DNA of 48,295 bases from Ignavibacteriota bacterium (GCA_003151825.1 PLYO01000048.1:1-48295); one strand, 5' to 3'; positions 7,754-16,403 are shown, counted from the stretch's first letter. Translations and numbers: made by a program. Notes: generated by a model not told the origin, from the letters alone.

Positions 7754-8202
7754 GTCATTGCGAGGAGAATTCGGCGACCAGGGGGAGCCGAATTCGACGA
7801 AGCAATCCGTTGTTAATACAACGAAACTTCAATGACGTTCAAGACCTTCGCCGTGTGCATTCTGACTAACAAGAATAACACGGTTTTATACACCGGAGTA
7901 ACGAGCGATCTCAAGCGGCGCGTATCTGACCATAAGATGAAACTAATTCCTGGCTTCACGAAACAGTACAACGTCGATAGGCTCGTTTATTTTGAATGGT
8001 TCGAGGATGCACCAAACGCCATTGAGCGAGAGAAGCAAATCAAAGCCGGCTCACGGTCGAAGAAGATCGCTTTGATTAATTCCTTCAATCCTGAGTGGAA
8101 TGATTTGTTCGAATCTCTTCTTGAATAAGAGCCGTTGAATCGCGAACGGATTGCTTCGTCGGGATTGACTCCCTTCGGTCGCCAATCCCTCCTCGCAATG
8201 AC
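7754..8202. mobile_element. GIY-YIG gene cassette enclosed by two nested pairs of inverted repeats
   Basis: Outer ends GTCATTGCGAGGAG (7754-7767) and its exact complement (8189-8202). Inner pair GACGAAGCAATCCGTT (7796-7811) and its exact complement (8145-8160). The GIY-YIG gene 7832-8128 is the only content. The same outer and similar inner sequences, without a gene, form the 132-bp element at 10856-10987, so the cassette looks like the gene-bearing version of a MITE-like family. Confidence 0.65.
7832..8128 (+). CDS. Small GIY-YIG nuclease domain protein
   Basis: A 98-residue single-domain member of the GIY-YIG superfamily (UvrC-N-terminal-like, short YhbQ-type). It has the family's paired tyrosine strands (VCILTN...VLYTGVT), the Arg after the second strand (TSDLKRRVSDHK, residues 24-35) and the terminal part with the metal-binding Glu (ERE in NAIEREKQIKAGSR). 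A first motif written C-V-L/I rather than G-I-Y is usual for this branch. No DNA-binding domain is visible. Given the surrounding inverted repeats, the nuclease may promote spread of the element, but that is inference. Confidence 0.85.
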   Translation: MTFKTFAVCILTNKNNTVLYTGVTSDLKRRVSDHKMKLIPGFTKQYNVDRLVYFEWFEDAPNAIEREKQIKAGSRSKKIALINSFNPEWNDLFESLLE

Positions 8203-8223
8203 AACTTAAAATTCCAAGTGATT

Positions 8224-9060
8224 ATGACCATCGGCCCCTATACTCTCACTCCCATCGAAACCGGCCGATTCGCCTTAGATGGCGGCGCGATGTTCGGCGT
8301 GGTTCCCAAAAATTTGTGGAACCGCACGAATCCTGCTGACGACCAAAATCGGATCGATATGGCGCTCCGCGCATTGCTGATTCAAGGCAGTGGAATGAAC
8401 ATCCTTGTCGATACGGGAATGGGGGATAAGTATGACGAGAAGGCTCGCGCGATTTACAAACTCGATCATTCTAAGTTTACGCTGCTTGCATCGCTTGCGG
8501 AAAAAGGATTGAAACCGGAAGACATCACGCATGTCATTCAGACTCATTTGCATTTCGATCACTGCGGAGGGATGGTATCTCAAACCGCGAGTGGGGAATT
8601 CGTTCCAACGTTCCCGAATGCGAAGGTTTTCGTCCAAAAGGAGAATCTAAAGTGGGCGAGAAATCCGACGGATAAAGACCGCGCGAGTTATCTAAAGCAG
8701 GATTGGGAAGCAATCGTGACGAACAGGATGCTCGAAGAATTAGACGGCCCTGGTGAGCTTTTTCCTGGTATTCATTTGCGGATATTCAACGGCCACACAC
8801 GTGCGCAACAACTGCCGCTTATTTCCGACGGCTCGAATCATCTTTTCTTTTGCGCCGATCTTTTTCCGACGAAAGCCCATATTAATTTACCCTGGATTAT
8901 GGGCTACGATAATTTCCCGCTCACGACACTCGAAGAAAAGCGGGCATTGCTATCGGAGGCTTTCGAAAATAGCTGGAAGATTTTCTTTGAGCATGATCCG
9001 AATAGCGCGATTGCCGGTCTCGAATCGACTTCAAGGGGTTTTCGGGCGTTTGAAAGTTAA
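8224..9060 (+). CDS. MBL-fold metallo-hydrolase
   Basis: 278 residues with the metallo-beta-lactamase metal site THLHFDHCGG (H108, H110, D112, H113), a second histidine motif in NGHTRAQQLPL, and an Asp ligand in FCADLFPT. The fold hydrolyses varied substrates (lactones, thioesters, phosphodiesters). The HLHFDHCGG signature is common in lactonase/quorum-quencher-like and uncharacterised members, and no substrate can be assigned. ATG 8224 preferred over GTG 8218; the Shine-Dalgarno is weak. It begins 22 nt after the GIY-YIG cassette and ends before a clear terminator at 9130-9157. Confidence 0.85.
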   Translation: MTIGPYTLTPIETGRFALDGGAMFGVVPKNLWNRTNPADDQNRIDMALRALLIQGSGMNILVDTGMGDKYDEKARAIYKLDHSKFTLLASLAEKGLKPEDITHVIQTHLHFDHCGGMVSQTASGEFVPTFPNAKVFVQKENLKWARNPTDKDRASYLKQDWEAIVTNRMLEELDGPGELFPGIHLRIFNGHTRAQQLPLISDGSNHLFFCADLFPTKAHINLPWIMGYDNFPLTTLEEKRALLSEAFENSWKIFFEHDPNSAIAGLESTSRGFRAFES

Positions 9061-9129
9061 AAATCCTGCTATATTTCAATGCAAACGCGAACGTAGTAGT
9101 TTATTTCTAATATAAACTATCCTTGATTT

Positions 9130-9157
9130 AAAAAGCCCTTCTTCGGAAAGGCTTTTT
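9130..9157 (+). terminator. Rho-independent terminator after the MBL gene
   Basis: AAAAAGCC (9130-9137) pairs with GGCTTTTT (9150-9157). The inner CTT/AAA side extends the stem with one mismatch around a CTTCGG loop. It is symmetric and could act in both directions. Confidence 0.8.
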
Positions 9158-9216
9158 CATTTCCCGGTGTTCTTATCACTTAATCATTTATCATCTCGCA
9201 TACGGAAACAGACGTT

Positions 9217-10830
9217 TTGGTTCTCGGCTCCGGCTCCGCCGGCCTATTTTTCGCCCTAACGGTCGCGGAGCATACCGGCTTGCGCGTGCTCATCGTTACC
9301 AAAAAAGAACGCTCGGAATCGAATACAAATTACGCACAAGGCGGCATTGCGAGCGTGGAGAGCGATAAAGATTCGCTCGAAGCGCATTTTCACGATACGA
9401 TCATTGCCGGCGCGGGGTTATGCCACGAGGATGCCGTCCGCGTTCTTGTAAAGGAAGGGCAGGAGCGTGTGAAGGACCTGATCGACCTCGGCGCGCGCTT
9501 CACAAAAAGCCGTTCGGGGAAGCTGCATCTCGGGCGTGAGGGTGGCCATTCGGCGAACCGCATCGTCCACGCCAGGGATTTTACCGGGCGGGAACTTGAA
9601 CGGGCATTGCTCCACGCCGTGCAGACGCACCCAAAGATAACGATTCTCGAAAATCATTTTGCCGTGGAACTTTTGACGGATCATCAACGAAAGCATGGGA
9701 GCGTTCCCCAAAAGGACAGAAAGGACGTAAGCGACCAAAGGCTTTCTTGTTATGGTGCGTATATTTTACATGAGGCGACTGGGCGAGTGGCAATTTGCAG
9801 CGCGGCTGCCGCAGTGATGATTGCCACGGGCGGCGCGGGGCAGGTTTATCTTCATACTACGAATCCGCTCATCGCTACGGGCGATGGCGTTGCCATGGCG
9901 TTTCGCGCGGGCGCGAAGATCGGCAATATGGAATTTATCCAATTCCACCCTACGACGCTTTATGTGCCCGAGGCGAATTCCTTTCTCATCAGCGAGGCAG
10001 TTCGCGGAGCGGGTGGAATTTTAATCAATCGCGCCGGCGAGCGATTTATGAAACAATACGACGCGGCACGAATGGAGCTTGCCCCACGCGACATAGTGGC
10101 GCGCGCAATTGACGCGGAGCTTAAGCGGCGCGGCGACAGCCACGTTTTTCTCGACGTTTCACATCTTCCGGCGCGCTCCATTCGGCATGAATTTCCGAGT
10201 ATTTACAAACGCTGCAACGAATTGGGCATCGACATTACGAAAGAGCCAATACCGGTCGTGCCGGCGGCGCATTATAGCTGCGGAGGGGTTGTCGCTTCGC
10301 TCGATGGCACGACCAATATTGATCGCCTCTACGTTGCCGGCGAAGCTTCGATGACGGGCGTGCATGGCGCGAACCGGTTGGCGAGCAATTCGCTCCTTGA
10401 ATCGCTCGTTTGGTCGCGCCGCGCGGCGATGCACTTGATACATCGCTTGCATGGGAAAAAGCCGTCAACGAACAAGGTATCACTTATGGAATGGGATGAG
10501 TCCGGCACGGAGAATGCCGAGGAATGGATTTATATTTCCCACGACCGGCGTGAAGTGCAGGAACTTATGTGGGATTACGCCGGTATCGTGCGCAGCAATT
10601 ATCGCCTCGAACGAGCCACGCGGCGACTCAAGCTTATTCGAAAGGAAATCGAAGACTATTATCGCCGCACGAAAGTAACGGTGCCGCTGCTCGAACTTCG
10701 AAATATCGCGGAAGTTGCATTGCTCATCGTTCGATCGGCCCTGCGCAGAAAAGAGAGCCGAGGACTGCATTATACGACCGATTATCCGAAGAGGGATGAT
10801 CTGCATTGGTTGCGAGATACAATCCTATGA
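9217..10830 (+). CDS. nadB: L-aspartate oxidase (NAD biosynthesis)
   Basis: FAD enzyme oxidising L-aspartate to iminoaspartate, the first step to quinolinate. Shows GSGSAG for the FAD nucleotide, TNYAQGGIASV, HLGREGGHSANRIVHA, FIQFHPTTLY, a substrate-binding HYSCGGV and GEASMTGVHGANRLASNSL, then the helical C-terminal domain of the succinate dehydrogenase/fumarate reductase flavoprotein fold. Length (537) fits. The start is unusual: the frame has a stop at 9181-9183 and between it and the Rossmann strand there is no ATG or GTG. TTG 9217 would cut the first strand (TDVL) short, so an ATC at 9190 or 9193 is possible. nadA and nadC are not in the window. A loop around residues 155-180 is longer than usual. 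Confidence 0.92.
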   Translation: MVLGSGSAGLFFALTVAEHTGLRVLIVTKKERSESNTNYAQGGIASVESDKDSLEAHFHDTIIAGAGLCHEDAVRVLVKEGQERVKDLIDLGARFTKSRSGKLHLGREGGHSANRIVHARDFTGRELERALLHAVQTHPKITILENHFAVELLTDHQRKHGSVPQKDRKDVSDQRLSCYGAYILHEATGRVAICSAAAAVMIATGGAGQVYLHTTNPLIATGDGVAMAFRAGAKIGNMEFIQFHPTTLYVPEANSFLISEAVRGAGGILINRAGERFMKQYDAARMELAPRDIVARAIDAELKRRGDSHVFLDVSHLPARSIRHEFPSIYKRCNELGIDITKEPIPVVPAAHYSCGGVVASLDGTTNIDRLYVAGEASMTGVHGANRLASNSLLESLVWSRRAAMHLIHRLHGKKPSTNKVSLMEWDESGTENAEEWIYISHDRREVQELMWDYAGIVRSNYRLERATRRLKLIRKEIEDYYRRTKVTVPLLELRNIAEVALLIVRSALRRKESRGLHYTTDYPKRDDLHWLRDTIL

Positions 10831-10855
10831 TTGATTTTCCGCAAGTATACAATAC

Positions 10856-10987
10856 GTCATTGCGAGGAGCGTTCAGCACCGGAGGGAGCTGAACGCGACG
10901 AAGCAATCTCAGGCATTACCACCACTGCGGCAAGATTGCTTTGCTTCGTGCCTCGCAACCGTCCCTCCGGGACTTCCTCGCAATGAC
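10856..10987. repeat. 132-bp MITE-like element without a gene
   Basis: Ends GTCATTGCGAGGA (10856-10868) and its exact complement (10975-10987), identical to the tips of the GIY-YIG cassette. Internally GACGAAGCAATCT (10897-10909) faces AGATTGCTTTGCTTCG (10933-10948), and smaller dyads are present. It fills the nadB-agmatinase gap. No coding potential. Confidence 0.75.
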
Positions 10988-10999
10988 ATTTGTTATACT

Positions 11000-11902
11000 A
11001 TGATGAAGGTTCTTCCAACATCTCAAAACTTTTTAGGATTACCAAGGAAATCGAGCGAGCACACATCGAGCAAAATCGTCGTGCTCTCCGTGCCGTATGA
11101 GAAGACCGTAAGCTACGGCGGAGGCACGGCCAAAGGCCCGGAAGCCATTCTCAAAGCCTCGCATTACGTTGAATTTCTTGACGATGAGTTCTTTCGTGAA
11201 CTTTGTTTCGAGCAAGGGATTGTTACGCTTCCGCCGATAAATTTTGGAAAACGGACGGGCAAAAACATGCTCGATTATTTGCAGGGAGCGATCTCGAAAG
11301 AAATCGAGAATGGCAAATTTGTCGTGACCTTAGGAGGTGAGCATACCATTTCCACCGCGCCCATCATGGCGCACTTTGCTCATTATCCGAAAATGTCTGT
11401 CTTGCACTTCGATGCACATTCCGATTTACGAATGAAATATTCCGGCACACCGTATAGTCATGCCTGCTTTATGGCGCGCGTTGCGGACACCGGATTTCCG
11501 ATGAAGCGTGTTGTTCAAGTCGGGATTCGCGCGCAGGAGAAAGCCGAATTCGAACACGCGAAAAAGCTTGGCATTCAAACGTTCTACGCTACTAGAATTC
11601 GAAAAGGCGAGCATGGGCAGAACTGGCAGAATGCAGTCGTTAAAGCTTTGCCGACGAACGAAGTTTATATCACATTCGATGTCGATTATTTCGATCCCGC
11701 CATCATGCCCTCGACCGGAACGCCAGAACCCGATGGATTCTTCTGGAACGAAACAATGGAAATCTTTCGCGAGCTAAATCGGCAAAAGAAAAAGATTATA
11801 GGATTCGATGTGGTGGAGTTGAGTCCCGATCCGAAAGCTCGTCATGCCACGTATCTTGCGGCAAAGTTAGTATATCGGATGCTGAATTTTGCATTTGCAT
11901 AA
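11000..11902 (+). CDS. speB: Agmatinase (ureohydrolase family)
   Basis: Mn-dependent hydrolysis of agmatine to putrescine and urea. All metal motifs of the arginase/agmatinase fold are visible: GGEHTIS (about 113-119), DAHSD (about 139-143) and FDVDYFDP (about 225-232). N-terminal VPYEKTVSYGGGTAKGPEAI is typical of agmatinase, not arginase. 300 residues, normal length. Two ATGs (11000, 11003) are usable. The arginine decarboxylase that would supply agmatine is not in the window. Closely related guanidinobutyrase or formiminoglutamase activity cannot be excluded. Confidence 0.88.
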   Translation: MMKVLPTSQNFLGLPRKSSEHTSSKIVVLSVPYEKTVSYGGGTAKGPEAILKASHYVEFLDDEFFRELCFEQGIVTLPPINFGKRTGKNMLDYLQGAISKEIENGKFVVTLGGEHTISTAPIMAHFAHYPKMSVLHFDAHSDLRMKYSGTPYSHACFMARVADTGFPMKRVVQVGIRAQEKAEFEHAKKLGIQTFYATRIRKGEHGQNWQNAVVKALPTNEVYITFDVDYFDPAIMPSTGTPEPDGFFWNETMEIFRELNRQKKKIIGFDVVELSPDPKARHATYLAAKLVYRMLNFAFA

Positions 11903-11926
11903 AGTTTGGAAATCTATCTCATTATT

Positions 11927-12006
11927 GTCATTCCCGCGAAAGCGGGAATCCATATTTGGCCCACACAGAATCTTGAGATCTGGATTCCCGCATTCGCGGG
12001 AATGAC
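11927..12006. repeat. Inverted repeat of the GTCATTCCCGCG type
   Basis: 26-bp arms 11927-11952 and 11981-12006 are complementary at 25 of 26 positions. Each arm is itself a hairpin (TTCCCGC..GCGGGAA). It occupies the convergent gap between speB and the pentapeptide gene, where it may double as a bidirectional transcript end. Confidence 0.75.
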
Positions 12007-12022
12007 AAGTAAAATAAACCAC

Positions 12023-12568
12023 TTATTCGATTATTATATCGAATCCCGCCAATAAACTCAAAACATCAGGCGAAGAGAATCGCGCGCCTTTCACTTTGTT
12101 CAGTATAGGATCGATGTAATAGCCTGTGGCAAAACGGAAATCAGCTTTCGTGAGGTTTGTATTGCGGAAGACGCAATGCTCGAATGTCGCGTTCGTGAAA
12201 TCCGCAGACGAGAGATCGGCATCCGAGAAATCCACGTTTTGAAGTGTGCATCGAGTGAATGTAACTTTCAGCATTTTCAACTCGGCAAAAGACGAATGCC
12301 TAATGAGGCACTCTGAAAAATTCACAGACAGCATCGCACGTTTGGCGGTAAAAAAATTGATTCCCTCGATTTTCGATTCAATGAATTTCGCCTGAATAAC
12401 AGCGCCTTGAAACTTTACCGAGCTTAATTGGCACCGCTCGAAGATGCAGTCTATGAACTTCTTCCCGGAAAGATCGAGAGCAATTGCCGTCTCATCTTGA
12501 AAAGCAACGCCCTCGAATTCCGTATCGGAGAGGAAAATGGAAAGCGGTTCGGCTTCCTCTCGAATCAT
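12023..12568 (-). CDS. Pentapeptide-repeat protein
   Basis: 181 residues made mostly of A(D/N)LxX-type five-residue repeats, clearest in FSDADLSSADFTNATFEHC (about 117-135) and FRNTNLTKADFRFAT. This predicts a right-handed quadrilateral beta-helix. Relatives include the gyrase-protecting Qnr/MfpA proteins and many of unknown role; length near Qnr is suggestive only. It starts 4 nt after the ABC ATPase stop, so the two form an operon, but no functional link is obvious. No signal peptide: cytoplasmic. Confidence 0.85.
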   Translation of the reverse strand: MIREEAEPLSIFLSDTEFEGVAFQDETAIALDLSGKKFIDCIFERCQLSSVKFQGAVIQAKFIESKIEGINFFTAKRAMLSVNFSECLIRHSSFAELKMLKVTFTRCTLQNVDFSDADLSSADFTNATFEHCVFRNTNLTKADFRFATGYYIDPILNKVKGARFSSPDVLSLLAGFDIIIE

Positions 12569-12572
12569 ATCG

Positions 12573-13574
12573 CTACGCCTCCACTAAATTCGCCGGCCGC
12601 TCGGCCTTCACTTTTTCCCAATGATGGCACGCAGCAAAATGCCCCGGCTCATGTTCAATAAGCGCAGGTTCGTCTTTGTAGCATACTTCCGTCGCCCAGG
12701 CGCAGCGTGTGTTAAAATTGCAGCCGATAGGGAAGTTGACGGGTGATGGAACGGTTCCCTCGATCGTCATGAGCCGATCGGTTTCGACATTGAGTTTCGG
12801 AATCGAGCCGAGCAGTCCTACGGTGTAGGGATGGATCGGATTATGAAAAATCTCATCGACTTTCGAATATTCTACGATATGCGAAGCATACATCACAGCG
12901 ACTTTATCCGCTGTTTCCGCGATCACGCCGAGATCGTGCGTGATAAGGATGACGCCCATGCCGAGTTCATGCTGCAACCGATTGATGAGTTCCAGGATTT
13001 GCGCTTGCACGGTCACATCGAGCGCGGTTGTCGGCTCGTCGGCGATGAGAATATCGGGATTGCACGAAAGCGCGATGGCGATCATCACGCGCTGGCGCAT
13101 TCCGCCGGAAAGTTGGTGCGGATATTCGCCGTATCGCTGCTCCGGCGCGGGAATACCAACGAGCCGTAGCATCTCAATGGCCTTTTCGCGCGCTTCTGCT
13201 TTCGTCACCTTTTGGTGCAGCAAAATCGATTCCTCGATCTGATTGCCGACGGTAAAGACGGGATTGAGCGAAGTCATCGGCTCCTGAAAAATCATTCCTA
13301 TCTTATTGCCGCGAATTTTTCGCATTTCTTCTTCCGGGAGCTTGAGCAAGTCCTTCCCATCGAAGAATACTTCGCCGCCGACCGTCTTGCCGGGCGGATC
13401 GGGAATGAGCCGCATGATCGAAAGCGCCGTCACGGACTTGCCGCAACCGGATTCGCCGACGACGCCTAAGGTCTCGCGCCGATCGACCGTGTAGCTCACG
13501 TCATCGACCGATTTGGCGACGCCGTCGTCGGTAAAAAAATAGGTTTTGAGATGTTTAACTTCGAGAAGGGGCAT
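12573..13574 (-). CDS. Oligopeptide/dipeptide ABC transporter ATP-binding protein (DppD/OppD family)
   Basis: 333-residue ATPase: Walker A GESGCGKS (40-47), Q-loop [11 protein letters not shown], signature LSGGMRQR, Walker [11 protein letters not shown], then the family's C-terminal oligo_HPY region with cysteines ([16 protein letters not shown]) that may bind an iron-sulfur cluster. It would energise uptake of peptides or nickel. No permease, solute-binding protein or second ATPase lies next to it, so it either joins components encoded elsewhere or is an orphan. ATG 13574 is divergent from the sigma factor gene with a 152-nt gap. Confidence 0.9.
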   Translation of the reverse strand: MPLLEVKHLKTYFFTDDGVAKSVDDVSYTVDRRETLGVVGESGCGKSVTALSIMRLIPDPPGKTVGGEVFFDGKDLLKLPEEEMRKIRGNKIGMIFQEPMTSLNPVFTVGNQIEESILLHQKVTKAEAREKAIEMLRLVGIPAPEQRYGEYPHQLSGGMRQRVMIAIALSCNPDILIADEPTTALDVTVQAQILELINRLQHELGMGVILITHDLGVIAETADKVAVMYASHIVEYSKVDEIFHNPIHPYTVGLLGSIPKLNVETDRLMTIEGTVPSPVNFPIGCNFNTRCAWATEVCYKDEPALIEHEPGHFAACHHWEKVKAERPANLVEA

Positions 13575-13726
13575 AGAAAATGGTTGAATTCAAGCTTCAT
13601 TAGAAGTTCAGACAAACGGATAGAGCATGTATTTCGTCCCCATCTTATTTTCAAAATTAATGAGCAAGCGCGCCAACCCCTTGTAACTTACCCCACCGTT
13701 CGTGTGTCCTAACACTTAGGAGAAGA

Positions 13727-14482
13727 ATGCTCCAGCCCGGCATCATGCCACAGGGACAGCGCAAAACATTAGACGATAACGAATTAGGGCTTATTGAGGC
13801 TTTCACGAAGGGTGAAATGGCCGGGTTTAAGCACGTCTATACGCTGTACCGGCAGCAGGTCTTCAGCTATTGCCTTTATTACATGGGCGACCGCGTGCTG
13901 GCCGAGGACGCATTTCAGGAGGTGTTTATCCGGGTTTATACCCATTGCGAGCAACTGCGCGAAGCAAAGGCGCTCAAAAGCTGGGTGTTGCTTATCACGC
14001 GCTCGGTTTGCCTGAATTTGCTCCGAAGCTCGAAGTTCACCCCGGAATTTATTTCGATCGGGAGCGGCGAGGAAATGGAGAGCCTCGGCGGAACGCTGGA
14101 CACGCCCCCAGAACCGCTCGACTATGCCATCGCCGATGACATGCTGCGTGTTGCGCTCGCCAAGATATCCCCGATCTACCGCGAAGCGTTTTTACTCTGC
14201 GAGTTCGAGGGCTACAACTACGACGAGATTGCACGGATTACAGATACGACCGAGATGAATGTGAAAGTCCGCATTACACGGGCTAAAAAGCAATTGCGCG
14301 CGCTGCTTGCTCCGCAATATCAATATGAAGCGAGCCGGACTCGCGGAAGAAGCGCCTCAAAAGCAAAAGAGAAGAAGAAAAATTACCATGCCGCCAACCG
14401 GCCTATGATACCAGATATAGATGATGTATCTTTCGGCCCGGTGGACAATAACTTATCGCTCGGGGAGGCATTCGCACAATGA
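13727..14482 (+). CDS. ECF-type RNA polymerase sigma factor
   Basis: 251 residues. Sigma-70 region 2 is seen in VYTLYRQQVFSYCLYYMGDRVLAEDAFQEVFIRVY (about 38-72), region 4 in ISPIYREAFLLCEFEGYNYDEIARIT...VKVRITRAKKQL (about 145-195). A lysine/arginine-rich tail of about 50 residues (RTRGRSASKAKEKKKN) is longer than usual. Shine-Dalgarno AGGAGAAG sits just before ATG 13727. The stop overlaps the start of the next gene (ATGA, 14479-14482), so the two are translationally coupled, the classic sigma/anti-sigma layout. Target promoters unknown. Confidence 0.92.
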   Translation: MLQPGIMPQGQRKTLDDNELGLIEAFTKGEMAGFKHVYTLYRQQVFSYCLYYMGDRVLAEDAFQEVFIRVYTHCEQLREAKALKSWVLLITRSVCLNLLRSSKFTPEFISIGSGEEMESLGGTLDTPPEPLDYAIADDMLRVALAKISPIYREAFLLCEFEGYNYDEIARITDTTEMNVKVRITRAKKQLRALLAPQYQYEASRTRGRSASKAKEKKKNYHAANRPMIPDIDDVSFGPVDNNLSLGEAFAQ

Positions 14483-15687
14483 AAAATTACGACATGACGA
14501 CTCCAATAGAAGATAGCGTTATTGCCTATTTCGATGGGCGATTGAATGACGCGGAGGGGGCGGAGCTATTGCACCGCGTTTCCGTCAGTCCTGAGATTCG
14601 CCAGGTTTTTCAGGAGCATGAGGCTATGCGGCAACTGGCGAATCGCGCTGTCCGGAATGTCGCCGTGCCACCCGCGCTCGAAGAGGCGCTATTCCAGCGA
14701 ATAGCCGGGATGGATCGGGAACGAATACTTCCACCGGTGTTCTGGAGCGTCCGACGAATTTCCGCGCTTGCGGGAGTTACGGCTATTTTGCTAGCCGGGA
14801 TTGTCGGATCGCTCGAATTCCGAAATGGGGGAGCGCGGAGTTTAGCTGGGAATCCATCCACCGCCATGATGGCGAATCCGCCATTGGGTTACACGGCCAA
14901 TGTTGCTCCTGAGATGCCACCCTTTCAAGCGGCTGCGGTAACCAAAGCTCGTCAAATATCCAATGCGACCCATACGACTCATGTGACCAATGTGTCCCAT
15001 GGGTCATTTAGCGATGCCCCGCCAGCAAATTTGTTGTCGCCCGACGACCAATCTATTGAATTGCTTCCCGCTTCGCGGAGCGCGGCGGTTGCCGAAATTA
15101 CTGTGCCAACAGCCGGACATGTGACCTTAGAATCGCTCAGGGAACTTGCAGTGCTCGATCAGCCCTATCAATTCGAAGTTGGTATTTCCGCGCAATGGAG
15201 CAGCTTCAGCGTGCCAGCGGTTGTGCCTACCGAGCCGCTCTTTTCGGATTTTTCGCTTCGAGTGGGCTATAACCTCGATGTGAATGACCAGCTCGGCGTC
15301 ACGCTTACAAGGGGGACGATGTCGGGGCTTGCGCTCATCTCCACTTCCGGCGCTGGCTTTACAGATGTCAACGGCCAGTTTAAAATGCAGCAGCGCTATG
15401 CCGGTGAACTATTTTATCAGCGCCGCGAGGCGGTCGATCATGGGTTATTCTTCGTTAGCGGCGGCATAGGCGGTGGCTTTTATTCGCTGGGTACGCTCGT
15501 GAGCGCGGAGGCCGGCGTCGAGGTGCCATTTGGCGATCGGCTCATGGGCGGAGTATCGCTGGTGATAAGCCGGATGCACCAGAATCAGCCTCAGCAAAAT
15601 TCGAACGAACCCGTGATTTTTGATGGATACAATATTTATAATTCTATTGCGGGCCGTATCGAATATTCGATGGCTTATAGATTTTGA
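14479..15687 (+). CDS. Anti-sigma-like protein fused to an outer-membrane-barrel-like C-terminal domain
   Basis: 402 residues. N-terminal 1-85 resembles the cytoplasmic anti-sigma region of FCB proteins (IEDSVIAYFDGRLNDAEGAEL, SPEIRQVFQEHEAMRQLA). One transmembrane helix is near 93-112 (SALAGVTAILLAGIVGSL). Residues 113-228 form a low-complexity linker that contains a repeat-encoded segment (NATHTTHVTNVSHGS). Residues 229-402 show alternating amphipathic strands and end in YSMAYRF, with terminal Phe as in outer-membrane barrels. Predicted topology: cytoplasmic sigma-binding domain, inner-membrane helix, periplasmic linker, outer-membrane or periplasmic beta domain. No zinc HxxxCxxC motif is seen. 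ATGA overlap with the sigma gene supports the anti-sigma role. The function of the C-terminal domain is inferred. Confidence 0.7.
   Translation: MKNYDMTTPIEDSVIAYFDGRLNDAEGAELLHRVSVSPEIRQVFQEHEAMRQLANRAVRNVAVPPALEEALFQRIAGMDRERILPPVFWSVRRISALAGVTAILLAGIVGSLEFRNGGARSLAGNPSTAMMANPPLGYTANVAPEMPPFQAAAVTKARQISNATHTTHVTNVSHGSFSDAPPANLLSPDDQSIELLPASRSAAVAEITVPTAGHVTLESLRELAVLDQPYQFEVGISAQWSSFSVPAVVPTEPLFSDFSLRVGYNLDVNDQLGVTLTRGTMSGLALISTSGAGFTDVNGQFKMQQRYAGELFYQRREAVDHGLFFVSGGIGGGFYSLGTLVSAEAGVEVPFGDRLMGGVSLVISRMHQNQPQQNSNEPVIFDGYNIYNSIAGRIEYSMAYRF
14966..15008. repeat. 9-bp periodic repeat inside the anti-sigma linker
   Basis: Successive units ACGACTCAT, GTGACCAAT, GTGTCCCAT with flanking partial units keep a 9-bp period and give the three-residue pattern (T/V)(T/S)(H/N) in the protein. 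It looks like a dispersed CCCAT-type tandem repeat accommodated in frame within the flexible periplasmic linker. Confidence 0.5.
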
Positions 15688-15722
15688 ACATTCGGTCTGT
15701 TTCTAAACAAAGAAGGTGGGAG

Positions 15723-16403
15723 ATGATGATGATGATGCTTACAATGAAGAATAAAAACGCGGGGTGGTTGCGGAATGGGCTATTATGTTTACCCATGTTC
15801 GTTTCGGTTTCGATGTTCGGGTGCTCGATGACGGACGCGCCCCAAACGCCGCTCGCGCCCGAACGAGATGTGAGGAACTATTACACCCTCGTTGCCTCGC
15901 CGGGAGCGTACTATGATTACGCGGTCACTTCGACCGCTCCGTACCATCCTCCTTCAGGAGCGCTCGGAATGAACATGCAAGGCCTTGCCGATACCATTGG
16001 CACCATGCCACTTTATTCCTGCCTGTGGACTTACCAAAATTATGGCACTCCCACCACTTGGTATTACGGACTGACGGATAAACAGGCCATTAATTTCGGC
16101 ACTGAATCTTGGGCGGGTAATTATACGGATAGCTGGGTCGATCTTCAATCGCCACTTCAGGATTCCGCAACGTGGAGCTTTACTTCGCAGGGCGAGCAGA
16201 TTACCGCGAAGATCACACAATATGGTGCTTCTGCGCAAGTGGGTGTGAAGACCTATGATGATGTCTTGATGGTTCAATTCACTGGAGCCGGCGGTACAAC
16301 GGGCACGGAGTGGTTCGCGCGCGGGGTCGGACTTATTTTTTCAAACGTGACGCGGCCCAATTTGGGGATGGTTGAAAATCAGTTGCAGAGCTTTCAAAAA
16401 TAA
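15723..16403 (+). CDS. Predicted lipoprotein of unknown function
   Basis: 226 residues with a signal peptide and lipobox (VSVSMFGCSM), so lipidated at the Cys. The mature part is rich in Tyr, Trp, Thr and beta strands and ends with a WFARGVGLIFSNV segment that I have seen in FCB lipoproteins without assigned function. ATG 15723 follows AAGGTGGGAG, a strong ribosome-binding site; the five ATGs in a row (15723-15737) leave the exact start open. It is the third gene after the sigma/anti-sigma pair, with a 35-nt gap, and ends at a strong terminator, so the three probably form one transcript. It may be regulated by, or sense for, the sigma system. Confidence 0.75.
   Translation: MMMMMLTMKNKNAGWLRNGLLCLPMFVSVSMFGCSMTDAPQTPLAPERDVRNYYTLVASPGAYYDYAVTSTAPYHPPSGALGMNMQGLADTIGTMPLYSCLWTYQNYGTPTTWYYGLTDKQAINFGTESWAGNYTDSWVDLQSPLQDSATWSFTSQGEQITAKITQYGASAQVGVKTYDDVLMVQFTGAGGTTGTEWFARGVGLIFSNVTRPNLGMVENQLQSFQK

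Noticed and set aside
3773-15005. 16-bp identity between the oxidoreductase gene (3773-3788) and the anti-sigma linker (14990-15005)
   Set aside because: About one such match is expected by chance in this window, and only the second site shows periodicity.
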